A stretch of 64,000 bases of DNA, from assembly GCA_018819175.1 (NCBI GenBank), contig JAHJQQ010000025.1:1-64000 (forward strand), written 5' to 3'. This document shows, in pieces, positions 35,265 through 43,950 of this stretch (position 1 is the stretch's first letter; each line of letters starts with the position of its first letter). Origin of the DNA: Gammaproteobacteria bacterium. Lineage in GTDB: Bacteria > Pseudomonadota > Gammaproteobacteria > Thiohalobacterales > Thiohalobacteraceae. The notes below the pieces were generated by a model. That model searched no databases, was not told where the DNA came from, and saw nothing but the letters and a program-made list of their open reading frames with translations. Both the position numbers and the translations under genes were made by a program.

Positions 35265-35353
35265 TGGCGGAGAGGGTGGGAGTCGAACCCACGGTACGCG
35301 GAACGTACACTCGATTTCGAGTCGAGCACTTTCGGCCACTCAGTCACCTCTCC
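35265..35353 (-). tRNA. tRNA-Ser(CGA)
   Basis: An 89-nt class II tRNA gene with encoded CCA. The acceptor strands GGAGAGG and CCTCTCC pair, the anticodon stem-loop CTCGA-CTCGAAA-TCGAG gives anticodon CGA (reads UCG), and the T arm is GTGGGTTCGACTCCCAC. The variable arm is long (GTACGTTCCGCGTAC). Its last 19 bases recur 192 bp further on in a partial copy. Confidence 0.96.
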
Positions 35354-35508
35354 AGGAATCAGGCGGATACACCCCTGATAGCGTAACTGCGGACAGCATC
35401 ACAGCCACGGCGCGACATTCTACCCCATTTCAGGTGGCAGACCTAAATCTTATTCACCTGGGTCCGCTAAACCGGTAAGCTCCGACCAGGAACCCACCTG
35501 TCGATCGC

Positions 35509-36900
35509 ATGTTCAAATATCCCGCCATTTTCCTCTGGTGTCTCACCCTCGCAGCCTGCGGGCGACCCGACACAATAGTGGAACAAATCAAAGAGCGCGG
35601 CGAGCTGATCGTCGTCACCCGCAATGCGGCGACGACTTACTACGAAGGCCCCCATGGTCCTACCGGGCTCGAATACGATCTCGCCAATCTATTCGCCAAA
35701 CGCCTCGGCGTCGAACTCAAGATTGTGGTGCCGGAAAATTTCTCGGACATTCTCAGCATGGTGGAACAGGGCGATGCCGATATAGCAGCCGCTGGTCTGA
35801 CCATTACACCCGAGCGACAGCGACGCGTGCGCTTCGGGCCGAGCTACCAGACCATTATGCCGCAGCTGATATATCGCAGCGGCAATAACCGACCTAAAAG
35901 CATCGACGAATTATCCGGCATACTCGAAGTCATTACCGGGTCGAGTCACGAAGAATCTCTCCGCGCACTCCAGAAAGAACACCCCGAGCTACGTTGGTCC
36001 AGCAACCCCAGCCTGGACAGTGCGGAACTGTTGCAAATGGTCTGGAGTCAGCTGATCGACTACACCGTTGCGGACTCCAACGATGTCGCCATTCATCAAC
36101 GTTTTTATCCAGAACTGCGAGTCGCTTTCGATATTGGCGAACCCGATAAACTGGCGTGGGCATTCATGGCCGGAGCCGATGACAGTCTCTCCCAGGCAGC
36201 GGAAACATTCTTCGAAAAACTGCGTGCCAGCGGCCAACTCAAAGAGTTGCTGGAACGGCATTACGGGCATGTTCAGGATTTCGATTATGTAGGTACTCGA
36301 AGCTATATGCGCCATATCAACCAACGCCTGCCTGATTTCATTCCCCTGTTCGAATCGGCCGCTGCCGAAACCGGGCTGGACTGGCGCCTGCTGGCAGCCG
36401 TGGGTTATCAGGAATCGCATTGGGATATTCACGCTCAATCGCCGACCGGCGTGCGTGGCCTGATGATGCTGACGCACAACACCATGAAGTTTCTCGGCCT
36501 GGATGATCGCCTCGATCCGGAACAAAGCATCCGGGGTGGCGCGCGTTATATCAAAATCAATAAAGACCGGCTACCGGACCGTATCAGTGAACCGGATCGC
36601 ACCTGGTTGGCGCTGGCCGCTTACAACGTCGGCTATGGACATCTTGAAGACGCACGCGTGCTGACTCAGAAACGCGGTGGCAATCCGGATAAATGGCTGG
36701 ACGTTAAAGAAGCATTGCCGCTGCTGGCGCAGAAGAAATGGTACAAGCAGACAAAATACGGTTATGCCCGTGGACAAGAACCGGTACGTTATGTAGAAAA
36801 CATCCGCAGTTACTACGATATTCTGGTGTGGGACAGTGAGCGTCCTCCGGAATTGGTTCCGTCCGAACCGGTATTCACGACTGACCTGCTGTCGTTGTAG
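35509..36900 (+). CDS. mltF: Membrane-bound lytic murein transglycosylase F
   Basis: 463-aa outer-membrane lipoprotein (lipobox LTLAACG) that cleaves peptidoglycan glycan strands, forming 1,6-anhydroMurNAc. An N-terminal solute-binding-like domain (about 25-265: GELIVVTRNAATTYYEG, GDADIAAAGLTIT) regulates a C-terminal SLT goose-lysozyme-type domain (about 275-440) with the catalytic Glu in GYQESHWDIHAQSPTGVRG and AAYNVGYGHLEDAR. Length and order agree with MltF. It is transcribed away from tRNA-Ser(CGA) and converges with tadA. Confidence 0.96.
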   Translation: MFKYPAIFLWCLTLAACGRPDTIVEQIKERGELIVVTRNAATTYYEGPHGPTGLEYDLANLFAKRLGVELKIVVPENFSDILSMVEQGDADIAAAGLTITPERQRRVRFGPSYQTIMPQLIYRSGNNRPKSIDELSGILEVITGSSHEESLRALQKEHPELRWSSNPSLDSAELLQMVWSQLIDYTVADSNDVAIHQRFYPELRVAFDIGEPDKLAWAFMAGADDSLSQAAETFFEKLRASGQLKELLERHYGHVQDFDYVGTRSYMRHINQRLPDFIPLFESAAAETGLDWRLLAAVGYQESHWDIHAQSPTGVRGLMMLTHNTMKFLGLDDRLDPEQSIRGGARYIKINKDRLPDRISEPDRTWLALAAYNVGYGHLEDARVLTQKRGGNPDKWLDVKEALPLLAQKKWYKQTKYGYARGQEPVRYVENIRSYYDILVWDSERPPELVPSEPVFTTDLLSL

Positions 36901-36982
36901 AAACGCCACGATAATTCAATTTAGAAGTGGGCTTACCCGCTCCTGCAAGACAATGTCTATACCCATAGCTACGGGTAACAGA

Positions 36983-37453
36983 TCATTCCCGACGTTGACG
37001 GAAGAATGCCTGCAACAGTTCAGCACATTCGCGCTCCAGCACCCCACCGGTGACCTTGACCTGATGATTGAGGCCAGGCAAGGCAAAGGCATTGAACTGA
37101 CTGCCCGCCGCACCGCGTTTGACATCATAGGCACCGAACACCAGCCGTTCGACACGCGCATGCACCATGGCACCGGTGCACATAATGCAGGGTTCGAGCG
37201 TCACATACAGTGTCGAACCGGCCAGCCGGTAATTTCGCAACTGTTGCGCCGCGGCACGCAGGGCGACGATCTCGGCATGTGCGCTGGGATCGTTATCGCA
37301 GATGGGACGATTCCAGCCCTCACCCAGCACCCTCCCCTCCTGCACGATCAGCGCCCCGACCGGCACCTCGCCATCGGCCTCCGCGCAACGCGCCAGCGCG
37401 ATGGCATGTTGCATCCAGTGGTTGTCCATCGCGTCAGACATACGTACCGACAA
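36983..37453 (-). CDS. tadA: tRNA-specific adenosine deaminase
   Basis: 156-aa zinc deaminase that converts A34 to inosine in tRNA-Arg(ACG). The zinc site is His59 and catalytic Glu61 in SAHAEIVAL and Cys89/Cys92 in LEPCIMCTGAMVHAR. NDPSAHAE and VFGAYDVKRGAAGS are TadA-specific. Start codons at Met5 and Met9 are also possible. It converges with mltF and has repeats upstream. Confidence 0.96.
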   Translation of the reverse strand: MSVRMSDAMDNHWMQHAIALARCAEADGEVPVGALIVQEGRVLGEGWNRPICDNDPSAHAEIVALRAAAQQLRNYRLAGSTLYVTLEPCIMCTGAMVHARVERLVFGAYDVKRGAAGSQFNAFALPGLNHQVKVTGGVLERECAELLQAFFRQRRE

Positions 37454-37465
37454 GTTGTATCTCTA

Positions 37466-37623
37466 TTACTGAACCGCCAAGGCACCAAAGAAGATTGGGG
37501 AACCGCAAAGGCGCAGAGGCGCAAAGGTGCTTAGTGAAAAGGCATGAAACCATTATATAAGTAATCTCTGCGCCTTTGCGCCTTTGCGGTTCAAACTGCC
37601 TTTCTCAGCACCTTCGCGGTACA
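37466..37623. repeat. Inverted repeats of the GAACCGC family upstream of tadA
   Basis: Two forward units (TGAACCGCCAAGGCACCAAAG at about 37470 minus one base at its end; GGAACCGCAAAGGCGCAGAG at 37499) face two reverse units (CTGCGCCTTTGCGCCTTTGC then GGTTCA at 37567-37593; CAGCACCTTCGCGGTAC at 37606). The inner pair can form a stem of more than 25 bp around an AT-rich centre. Same family as the clusters at 21.1-21.5 and 25.6-25.8 kb. Confidence 0.82.
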
Positions 37624-37639
37624 AGAAAATCAATTCACC

Positions 37640-37720
37640 CCCACTCGATTGAAACAAGCCTGACAAAGCCTGTAATTTCACTGCTTAATGTTTGTTATAG
37701 CGTCGACACCACGAAAATAT
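37640..37720. other. guaA-terminus-like attachment site 1
   Basis: CCCACTCGATTG (37640-37651) is the reverse complement of a typical guaA 3' end (CAATCGAGTGGG). The 80 bp that follow resemble those following the identical 12-mer at 43812: AAGCC soon after the core, then TGCTTAATGTTTGTTATAG here against GGCTTACTTGTTGGTATAG there, and CGAAAAT against TGAAAAAT. No integrase is nearby. The rest of the 37.7-38.03 kb stretch holds no supported gene. Confidence 0.55.
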
Positions 37721-38030
37721 CTTAGATTAAACAACCCTTGCGTGAATCGAACATGATGGGAACACAACCGAGGGGGCATAAAATCTAAGTTCTCATCTGA
37801 TCATTATAGGGAGTCTGACTTAGCATTGAGTGAAAAACAACGATTCCTAGACGGAAAATTGATAAACATGCCAGACCACGCAAAACCGTACAGTCGATTG
37901 CTCTGGCAGTTTTTTGAGCCTGACTCTCTTTCCATCTTGCCCCGCATTGTCGGTCATGGCCCCAAAAAATACGGCGTGGGAGGAACGCGGATCGATGCCT
38001 TATGCCGATGATTTCAGCTATGCGTTACTT

Positions 38031-38729
38031 TCACCGGGCGGTGACCGCCAATCGATAACCAACACCTTGCACGGTAATGATAAAACGCGGTCGAGTCGGG
38101 TCGTCCCCGAGTTTCTGACGCAGTTGCCCCACCAATACGCGCAGATAATGGGTCTCATCCTGCTGGGCAGGCCCCCATATCTCGCGCAATATCTGCTGGT
38201 GGGTCAAAACCCGCCCAGGATGATTGATCAATAGGCGCAACAATTCATATTCTTTTTTTGACAGATGAATCGATTCATCGTCGACGCTAACCTCGCGCTG
38301 AGCCAGGTCTACATGTAATCCTCCGGCTTCGAATACAGTCGGCGTCGATGTCGCACCCTCGTGGCTACGCAACACAACACGGATTCGCGCCATCAATTCA
38401 CTGATACCGAACGGCTTGGTGACGTAGTCGTTTGCTCCCGCATCGAGCGCCTGCACCTTTTCCTGCTCCGAGGCGCGTACCGACAACACGACGACCGGCA
38501 CTTGAGACCACTCTCTGAGGCGCAAGATAAAATCCTGACCGTCCATGTCGGGCAGTCCCAGGTCGAGTATGACCAAATGGGGTTGCGCAGTGGCACAGAG
38601 CTTCAGACCATCTTCGCCGAGGCGCGCTTCCTCTACAGTGAAACCGTGCGCTTCGAGACTAATGCGCAGGAATTTGCGGATCTGTGCTTCGTCTTCGACG
38701 ACAAGAATTGTGCCTGATGATGTGTTCAT
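38031..38729 (-). CDS. kdpE: OmpR-family response regulator, KdpE-like
   Basis: 232 aa: receiver domain with phospho-acceptor Asp56 (VILDLGLPDMDG), Thr and Lys of the switch in VVVLSVRASEQEK and YVTKPFG, then an OmpR-type winged helix (LSKKEYELLRLLINHPGRVLT; THYLRVLVGQLRQKLG). The pairing with a KdpD-like kinase (4-bp overlap) and the LREIWGP segment make KdpE the best match. KdpE normally activates kdpFABC, but those genes are absent here and trkHA is divergent, so it may control Trk. A candidate KdpE box lies at 40332-40348. Confidence 0.92.
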   Translation of the reverse strand: MNTSSGTILVVEDEAQIRKFLRISLEAHGFTVEEARLGEDGLKLCATAQPHLVILDLGLPDMDGQDFILRLREWSQVPVVVLSVRASEQEKVQALDAGANDYVTKPFGISELMARIRVVLRSHEGATSTPTVFEAGGLHVDLAQREVSVDDESIHLSKKEYELLRLLINHPGRVLTHQQILREIWGPAQQDETHYLRVLVGQLRQKLGDDPTRPRFIITVQGVGYRLAVTAR

Positions 38730-40225
38730 GCGTTACTCACTTCACTCGGCCGGATAACCGGTAACGTGATGCGCATGCAGGTCCCTCGGCCATTCCTTCC
38801 ATCCTGCGCCGTTACCGTACCGCTGTGCGCCGCAACCATGCCCCGGCATATTGCCAAACCCAGCCCAGTTCCCTGAAAATTGCCGCGATCTCCGCGACGC
38901 ACCGTGTAAAACATGTCAAATATTTTTTCCCTTTCCTCTGCTGGAATCCCGGGTCCCTCGTCACACAGCGTGATGACAACATCGTCATTATCAGAACTGG
39001 CTGTGATACCGATATGCCCTTCGACAGGTGAAAAGCGGATGGCATTGTCCAGCAAATTCACCAGCGCCTGTTCAATCAAAACGCCATGGACCCACAACAA
39101 AGGGACTGAGGGCGATATATCTATATCGATATTCATGCCTTTCAAGACACTGCTCATTCTAGCCACGGCGCTGGACACAATGTCATGGACATCGACCCAG
39201 TCGCGTTTCAACGTCAGACTCCCCTGGCCGAGTCGGGTCATATCCAGCAGATTTTGGATATGACGATCCAGACGCTGCGCCTCTTCGACGACGGTTGCCA
39301 GCAATTCTTTTCGATTTGATTCACTGAACGATTCCCCGTATTCCAGCAGACTGGTCGTTGACCCGATGATCGACGCAAGTGGAGTTCGCAGATCATGCGA
39401 CACAGAAGAAAGCAGTGCCGAACGTAGCTGCTCTGTTTCAGTAACGAGTCTGGCTTGTTCGAGATCCGCTACCAATTGCGTCCTGTCCAGAGCGATACCC
39501 GCCTGCTCCGAAAAGCTGCGCGCCGAATCGATTTGCTCGGCATCCAGTTCACCGAGTATGGCGACCACTCCCACTCGTTCACGGCTGGTGGCCAGTTGCA
39601 GAAATGTCCATTGCTCGATAGTGATTGGTTCAGAGGAACTATGCGCCCAGGCTTTCTCTACATCTGTCCGAGGCACATCAAACGTTTCCCCAGCACGGGC
39701 TCTGACATGCAGAACCCCTTCCTTGTCTGCAATAAATACTACGATGTCCCGATCCATGGATTGCTTCAAATGAGCAGCCAACGCCTCGAGCACCGCTTCG
39801 GTACCCGCCGCCGACGACAAGCGGCGACTAAAGTCATAGAGACCCGACATCCGTTGAAGTGACGCCTTGCGCTTGGCCATTTCCTGCTGCATGCGTGCCG
39901 CCAGATTTCCCGTGATGGCTGCGATGACCAGAAAAAACACCAAGGTCGCCACATCCCCCTCGTCCGCGACTTTTAGCGTGTAATAGGGCTTCGTAAAGAA
40001 AAAGTTGAACGCCAGAAAACTCAGCACGCTCGCGAGTAGCGAGGGACCTACACCGGTGCGGGCCGCAACGATCAATACGCCGGTCAGGAATAACAGTGAG
40101 AGACTGGCATGCGGCATCAGGCGATGTACGAGAAACGCCACCATGACAGTCGCCGATACGACACCGATGGCACCAACATAGGCCAGCGGTCGTACCGTAT
40201 AGAAGGAATCAGACGTTATTGCCAT
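38726..40225 (-). CDS. kdpD: Shortened KdpD-like sensor histidine kinase
   Basis: About 499 aa; classical KdpD has about 890. The cytoplasmic N-terminal KdpD (ATP-binding) and USP domains are missing. The protein begins with the four-helix DUF4118 membrane region (about 15-110, LSFLAFNFFFTKPYYTL), then a GAF domain (about 135-255), a HisKA domain with phospho-His277 (SVSHDLRTPLASIIG) and an HATPase domain (LVNLLDNAIRFSP, CDEGPGIP, GTGLGLAICRGMV). An in-frame TTG 39 bp upstream is possible but has no ribosome binding site. The stop overlaps the kdpE start. Loss of the N-terminal domains suggests altered sensing. Confidence 0.92.
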   Translation of the reverse strand: MAITSDSFYTVRPLAYVGAIGVVSATVMVAFLVHRLMPHASLSLLFLTGVLIVAARTGVGPSLLASVLSFLAFNFFFTKPYYTLKVADEGDVATLVFFLVIAAITGNLAARMQQEMAKRKASLQRMSGLYDFSRRLSSAAGTEAVLEALAAHLKQSMDRDIVVFIADKEGVLHVRARAGETFDVPRTDVEKAWAHSSSEPITIEQWTFLQLATSRERVGVVAILGELDAEQIDSARSFSEQAGIALDRTQLVADLEQARLVTETEQLRSALLSSVSHDLRTPLASIIGSTTSLLEYGESFSESNRKELLATVVEEAQRLDRHIQNLLDMTRLGQGSLTLKRDWVDVHDIVSSAVARMSSVLKGMNIDIDISPSVPLLWVHGVLIEQALVNLLDNAIRFSPVEGHIGITASSDNDDVVITLCDEGPGIPAEEREKIFDMFYTVRRGDRGNFQGTGLGLAICRGMVAAHSGTVTAQDGRNGRGTCMRITLPVIRPSEVSNA

Positions 40226-40571
40226 GAAATGTACAGCTCGAGCCCGTTTTCCCCTGGCGTCCAAGCAAGAAGGAGTTTGTGAGATTCTGGCGTCGCATGC
40301 GCACTGGATAAAATAAAAAAATCATAAAATTTTTATACATCTTTTATATGACCACTCTTCCCGCCGCGCGGATAATTTGCACAACCGGTCGCTGGAAGAT
40401 GGTTGCATGAAAATCGCTCAAATGTTGGTCCTGTGTTGATATGCCGTATGTATCGGTGCTGACCGTCGTTTTCCCCCGCATCCTGGCTTCAATATTACCT
40501 CTGACGCACAGGCATAGCGAGATGAATCCCCGCTGGCTTTTCGCCCTTATCCACCCCGGACGGAGGTTGCC
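40226..40571. promoter_or_regulatory. Divergent kdpD/trkH control region with candidate KdpE box
   Basis: An AT-rich tract from about 40310 to 40350 contains TTTATACATCTTTTATA (40332-40348), which matches the E. coli KdpE site TTTATACTTTTTTTACA (recalled from the literature) at 14 of 17 positions. It lies 107 bp from the kdpD start and about 224 bp from trkH, so it could serve either direction. The trkH ribosome binding site GGAGG is at 40563-40567. Confidence 0.55.
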
Positions 40572-42017
40572 ATGCACTGGCGCGTGATATCACGTCTGTC
40601 CGGCATCTTGTTGATGCTTTACTCCGTAAGCTTTCTGCCGTCGATAGGCGTCGCGCTACTGTACGATGATGGACAGCTGGGTGTGTTTGCGACATCCCTT
40701 ATCATCACACTCGTGCTCGGCTGGATACTATGGTTACCGAACCGCAGACAACAAAGTGAGTTGCATGTACGCGAAGGATTCCTGGTGGTTTCACTCTTCT
40801 GGGGATTGGCGGGAACGATCGGTGCACTGCCCTTTATTCTGGGACTACACCTGGGGATAACGGATGGCGTTTTTGAGTCGATTTCCGGCTTCACCACCAC
40901 AGGGATAACGGTGATTATCGGGCTGGATCAGCTTCCGGCTTCCATTCTGTATCACCGCCAGCAGATCAATTGGCTTGGCGGCGCAGGGGTCGTTCTGTTG
41001 ATGGTCGCGATTATGCCACTGTTGGGGGTCGGCGGTATGCAGCTGTACCGGGCGGAAGTACCCGGCGTTGCCAAGGAAGAGAAATTGACGCCACGTATCG
41101 CGCAGACGGCTCGCGTACTTTGGGCAATCTACGTAGCCCTGACCGCTGCCTGCGCGTTGGGATACTGGTTGGCAGGAATGAACCTGTTTGACGCCATTGG
41201 TCATGCCTACGCAACCATTGCAACTGGCGGTTTTTCAACTCACGACGCAAGTTTCGGCTATTGGAACAATCCGCTCCTCGAATCCATCGGCATCTTTTTC
41301 ATGCTTGCTGCGGGTGTGAATTTCGCCATTCACTTTCGGGCCTGGAGACAGATAAGCCCCACTCCATACACCAAAGACCCGGAAACCCGCGCGTTCGGTC
41401 TCATCTTTCTATTCTCGATGTTTTTCATCGCCGGCAGCCTTTACTGGGCGGGCACCTACACCGACGGATGGCAGGCATTGCGTCATTCCGCCTTTCAGGT
41501 TGCCTCTATATTGACGAATACCGGCTTTGGTACAGCCACTTTCGGGGAATGGCCCCTTCATATTCCACTGGTTCTGGTGGCTATTTCTTATATAGGAGGG
41601 TGTGCAGGTTCCACCGCCGGAGGTATGAAGGTGCTTCGTGTCATGCTGCTCGCCAAACTGGGTTTGCGACAGCTCTTCCAACTTGCCCACCCCCAGGCCG
41701 TTACCGTGGTCAAACTGGGGAATAAACCGGTATCTGAGGACGCACTTTATTCTGTGTGGGGGTTTTATGTTCTGTACATCGTTACGGCATTGCTGCTTAC
41801 GGCCGGGATGATGTCCACGGGTCTGGATCTGGAATCGGCCTTTGGTGCTGTGACCGCCGCCATCAATAATCTCGGCCCGGGTTTGGGTGAAACAGCAAGT
41901 AATTTCAGCACGCTCACTCCCTTTGCGAAATGGCTGGGTATCATCGCGATGCTGGTCGGCCGGTTGGAAGTCTTTACGATTTTGATTCTATTTACACCAG
42001 CATACTGGCGTCACTGA
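40572..42017 (+). CDS. trkH: Trk potassium uptake channel subunit TrkH
   Basis: 481-aa inner-membrane K+ translocating subunit with four MPM (membrane-pore-membrane) repeats. The filter segments are visible in order: SGFTTTGITV, ATIATGGFSTH, LTNTGFGTATF and NNLGPGLGET; the conserved gate loop is in ISYIGGCAGSTAGGMKVLR. Works with cytoplasmic TrkA, encoded 30 bp downstream. Divergent from the kdpDE-like pair. Confidence 0.97.
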   Translation: MHWRVISRLSGILLMLYSVSFLPSIGVALLYDDGQLGVFATSLIITLVLGWILWLPNRRQQSELHVREGFLVVSLFWGLAGTIGALPFILGLHLGITDGVFESISGFTTTGITVIIGLDQLPASILYHRQQINWLGGAGVVLLMVAIMPLLGVGGMQLYRAEVPGVAKEEKLTPRIAQTARVLWAIYVALTAACALGYWLAGMNLFDAIGHAYATIATGGFSTHDASFGYWNNPLLESIGIFFMLAAGVNFAIHFRAWRQISPTPYTKDPETRAFGLIFLFSMFFIAGSLYWAGTYTDGWQALRHSAFQVASILTNTGFGTATFGEWPLHIPLVLVAISYIGGCAGSTAGGMKVLRVMLLAKLGLRQLFQLAHPQAVTVVKLGNKPVSEDALYSVWGFYVLYIVTALLLTAGMMSTGLDLESAFGAVTAAINNLGPGLGETASNFSTLTPFAKWLGIIAMLVGRLEVFTILILFTPAYWRH

Positions 42018-42047
42018 GTCAGTGCCGCGCATGCTGATGGAGTCATT

Positions 42048-43421
42048 ATGAAAATTATTATTCTCGGTGCCGGTCAGGTGGGCACAACCGTTGCTCACAG
42101 TCTTGCCGGAGAAGCCAACGATATAACGGTTGTGGACCAGCAGCCCCAGCTGTTGAAGGAGCTTCAGGATCGCATCGATATCAAAACCGTTACAGGCCAT
42201 GCGTCATATCCCGACGTTTTAATCCGCGCAGGAATTGAAGACGCCGATCTGATCCTGGCTGTGACTAACAGCGATGAAACCAACATGGTCGCCTGCCAGA
42301 TCGCCCATTCCATGTTCCACACGCCAACCCGGCTGGCGCGTGTGCGATCACCCGATTACTTGACGCATCCCGAACTCTTCACGCCGACCGCGATACCCGT
42401 GGATGTCCTGATCAGTCCCGAGCAATTGGTGACGGCCTTTATCCGTCATCTCATCGAACAGCCTGGCGTACTGCAAATACTCGATTTTCTGCACGGCAAG
42501 GCTCAGCTGGTAGCGGTCCGCTCCCACTACGGCGGCCCATTGGTCGGTCAACAACTTCGCAATCTGGTTCAACAACTGCCTAAAGTTGAAACGCGAGTCG
42601 CGGCCATCTTCCGTCGTGATCGCGCTATCATTCCCGATGGAGACACCGTGATCGAGGCCGATGACGAGATTTTTTTCCTTGCAGCGCGCCGCGATATCCC
42701 CGCCGTCGTGACCGCCTTTCGCCGCACCGACAAGCCCAACCGCCGGGTCATCATTGCCGGTGGCGGTAATATTGGTAAACGTCTGGCTGAACTGCTTGAG
42801 TCGAAATACCGGGTAAAGGTCATCGAACATGATACCGAACGTTGCCGGTATCTTGCCGAGACATTGCACCGAACCGTTGTCCTCCAGGGCGATGCCGGGG
42901 ACTCCGATCTGCTGATGGGCGAGGATATCGAGGATACCGACGTATACTGCGCTGTAACCAATGACGACGAAGCGAATATTTTGTCCGCGATGCTGGCCAA
43001 GCGCCTGGGTGTGCGCAAGACATTGTCCATTATCAACCGGCCGAGCTATGTTGATCTTGCCCAGGGAAGCGCTGTGGATATCGCAGTTTCACCCGCACAG
43101 GTTACGATCGGCGCGCTTCTGACCCATATCCGTCGGGGTGACGTCGTGGCGGTGCACTCTTTGCGCAGAGGAGCCGCGGAAGCGATTGAGATCATCGCGC
43201 ATGGTGATCGCGAGACCTCGCGGGTCGTGGGACGCCGCATTGAAGAATTACCATTACCTGATGGGACAACCGTGGGTGCCATCTCACGAGCTGACAGGTT
43301 GATCTTCCCTCACAGAGACACTGTCATCGAATCAGAAGACCATATCGTCTTATTTCTTGCTGACAAACGGAAGATTGTCGATGTGGAACGATTGTTTCAA
43401 GTTGCCATAACTTTTATTTGA
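42048..43421 (+). CDS. trkA: Trk potassium uptake regulatory subunit TrkA
   Basis: 457-aa cytoplasmic gating protein of the Trk channel. It has two RCK halves, each with an NAD(H)/ATP-binding Rossmann fold (MKIIILGAGQVGTTVAHSL with GxGxxG at the start; VIIAGGGNIGKRLAELLE near 230) and a TrkA-C domain. The standard length and GAGQVG start support TrkA. The stop is followed by a small gene 51 bp later on the same strand. Confidence 0.97.
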   Translation: MKIIILGAGQVGTTVAHSLAGEANDITVVDQQPQLLKELQDRIDIKTVTGHASYPDVLIRAGIEDADLILAVTNSDETNMVACQIAHSMFHTPTRLARVRSPDYLTHPELFTPTAIPVDVLISPEQLVTAFIRHLIEQPGVLQILDFLHGKAQLVAVRSHYGGPLVGQQLRNLVQQLPKVETRVAAIFRRDRAIIPDGDTVIEADDEIFFLAARRDIPAVVTAFRRTDKPNRRVIIAGGGNIGKRLAELLESKYRVKVIEHDTERCRYLAETLHRTVVLQGDAGDSDLLMGEDIEDTDVYCAVTNDDEANILSAMLAKRLGVRKTLSIINRPSYVDLAQGSAVDIAVSPAQVTIGALLTHIRRGDVVAVHSLRRGAAEAIEIIAHGDRETSRVVGRRIEELPLPDGTTVGAISRADRLIFPHRDTVIESEDHIVLFLADKRKIVDVERLFQVAITFI

Positions 43422-43472
43422 TATGTTGAAGAGTCGTAGATTTACTTTGAAGCACAGGCACGAGAAACGTGT

Positions 43473-43697
43473 ATGAAGGAACTCAATAATGCGGAGTTAG
43501 ATTGTCTGCGAAAGATCGCCGGGGGTTATTCAGATGTCATTTCCCCTTGCGCAGATAACGTTTTGAACCGCCTTTTGTCGTTGGGACTGATTGAGCAACA
43601 CCCCAAGATATGGCTGCCATTGGAAATGATGCGCGCCACCTACCATGTCACGCGCATCGGTAGAAAATATCTCGACAACGAAAGTCCAGTTAGATAG
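43473..43697 (+). CDS. Small hypothetical winged-helix-like protein
   Basis: 74 aa. Sequence such as LDCLRKIAGGYSDVISPCAD and RLLSLGLIEQHPKIWLPL followed by TYHVTRIGRKYLDNES resembles a single winged-helix domain, as in small DNA-binding proteins, but the match is loose. The start is ATG with only a weak ribosome binding site (GAGAA). It follows trkA on the same strand and precedes an att-like site by about 115 bp, so it belongs to the K+ module by position. Function unknown. Confidence 0.6.
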   Translation: MKELNNAELDCLRKIAGGYSDVISPCADNVLNRLLSLGLIEQHPKIWLPLEMMRATYHVTRIGRKYLDNESPVR

Positions 43698-43811
43698 CGA
43701 ACCAGCCAATCGATGTTGATATTCCAGTCTCTTCACTCGTTAATCATGAACTTTACGTGTCCAACGAGCATATTTGATAACTGACGAACAATAACGTACA
43801 ACAACTCTACT

Positions 43812-43897
43812 CCCACTCGATTGTAAATAAGCCATTATTACAATTTGACATCAATGGCTTACTTGTTGGTATAGGTGGTAATACCATGAAAAATGCC
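43812..43897. other. guaA-terminus-like attachment site 2
   Basis: CCCACTCGATTG (43812-43823), identical to the core at 37640, followed by a segment with GGTATAGGTGGTAATACC, which looks like an integrase arm-type repeat, then ATGAAAAAT. Together with site 1 it brackets the KdpDE-TrkHA module (6.17 kb). The other non-coding bases between 43698 and 43950 show nothing further. Confidence 0.6.
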
Positions 43898-43950
43898 ATG
43901 CTCAAAGATTCCTGCTAATCGACACGAAAATCACCGGCTCGCACAGTAAC

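Noticed and set aside
35111..35347. Open frame through tRNA-Ser(CGA)
   Set aside because: It translates the tRNA itself and the repeat; no ribosome binding site or protein-like composition.
37826..38011. 61-codon plus-strand frame beginning at TTG
   Set aside because: No Shine-Dalgarno sequence, no family resemblance, and it stops just before the kdpE 3' end; probably chance or a remnant in the att-like region.
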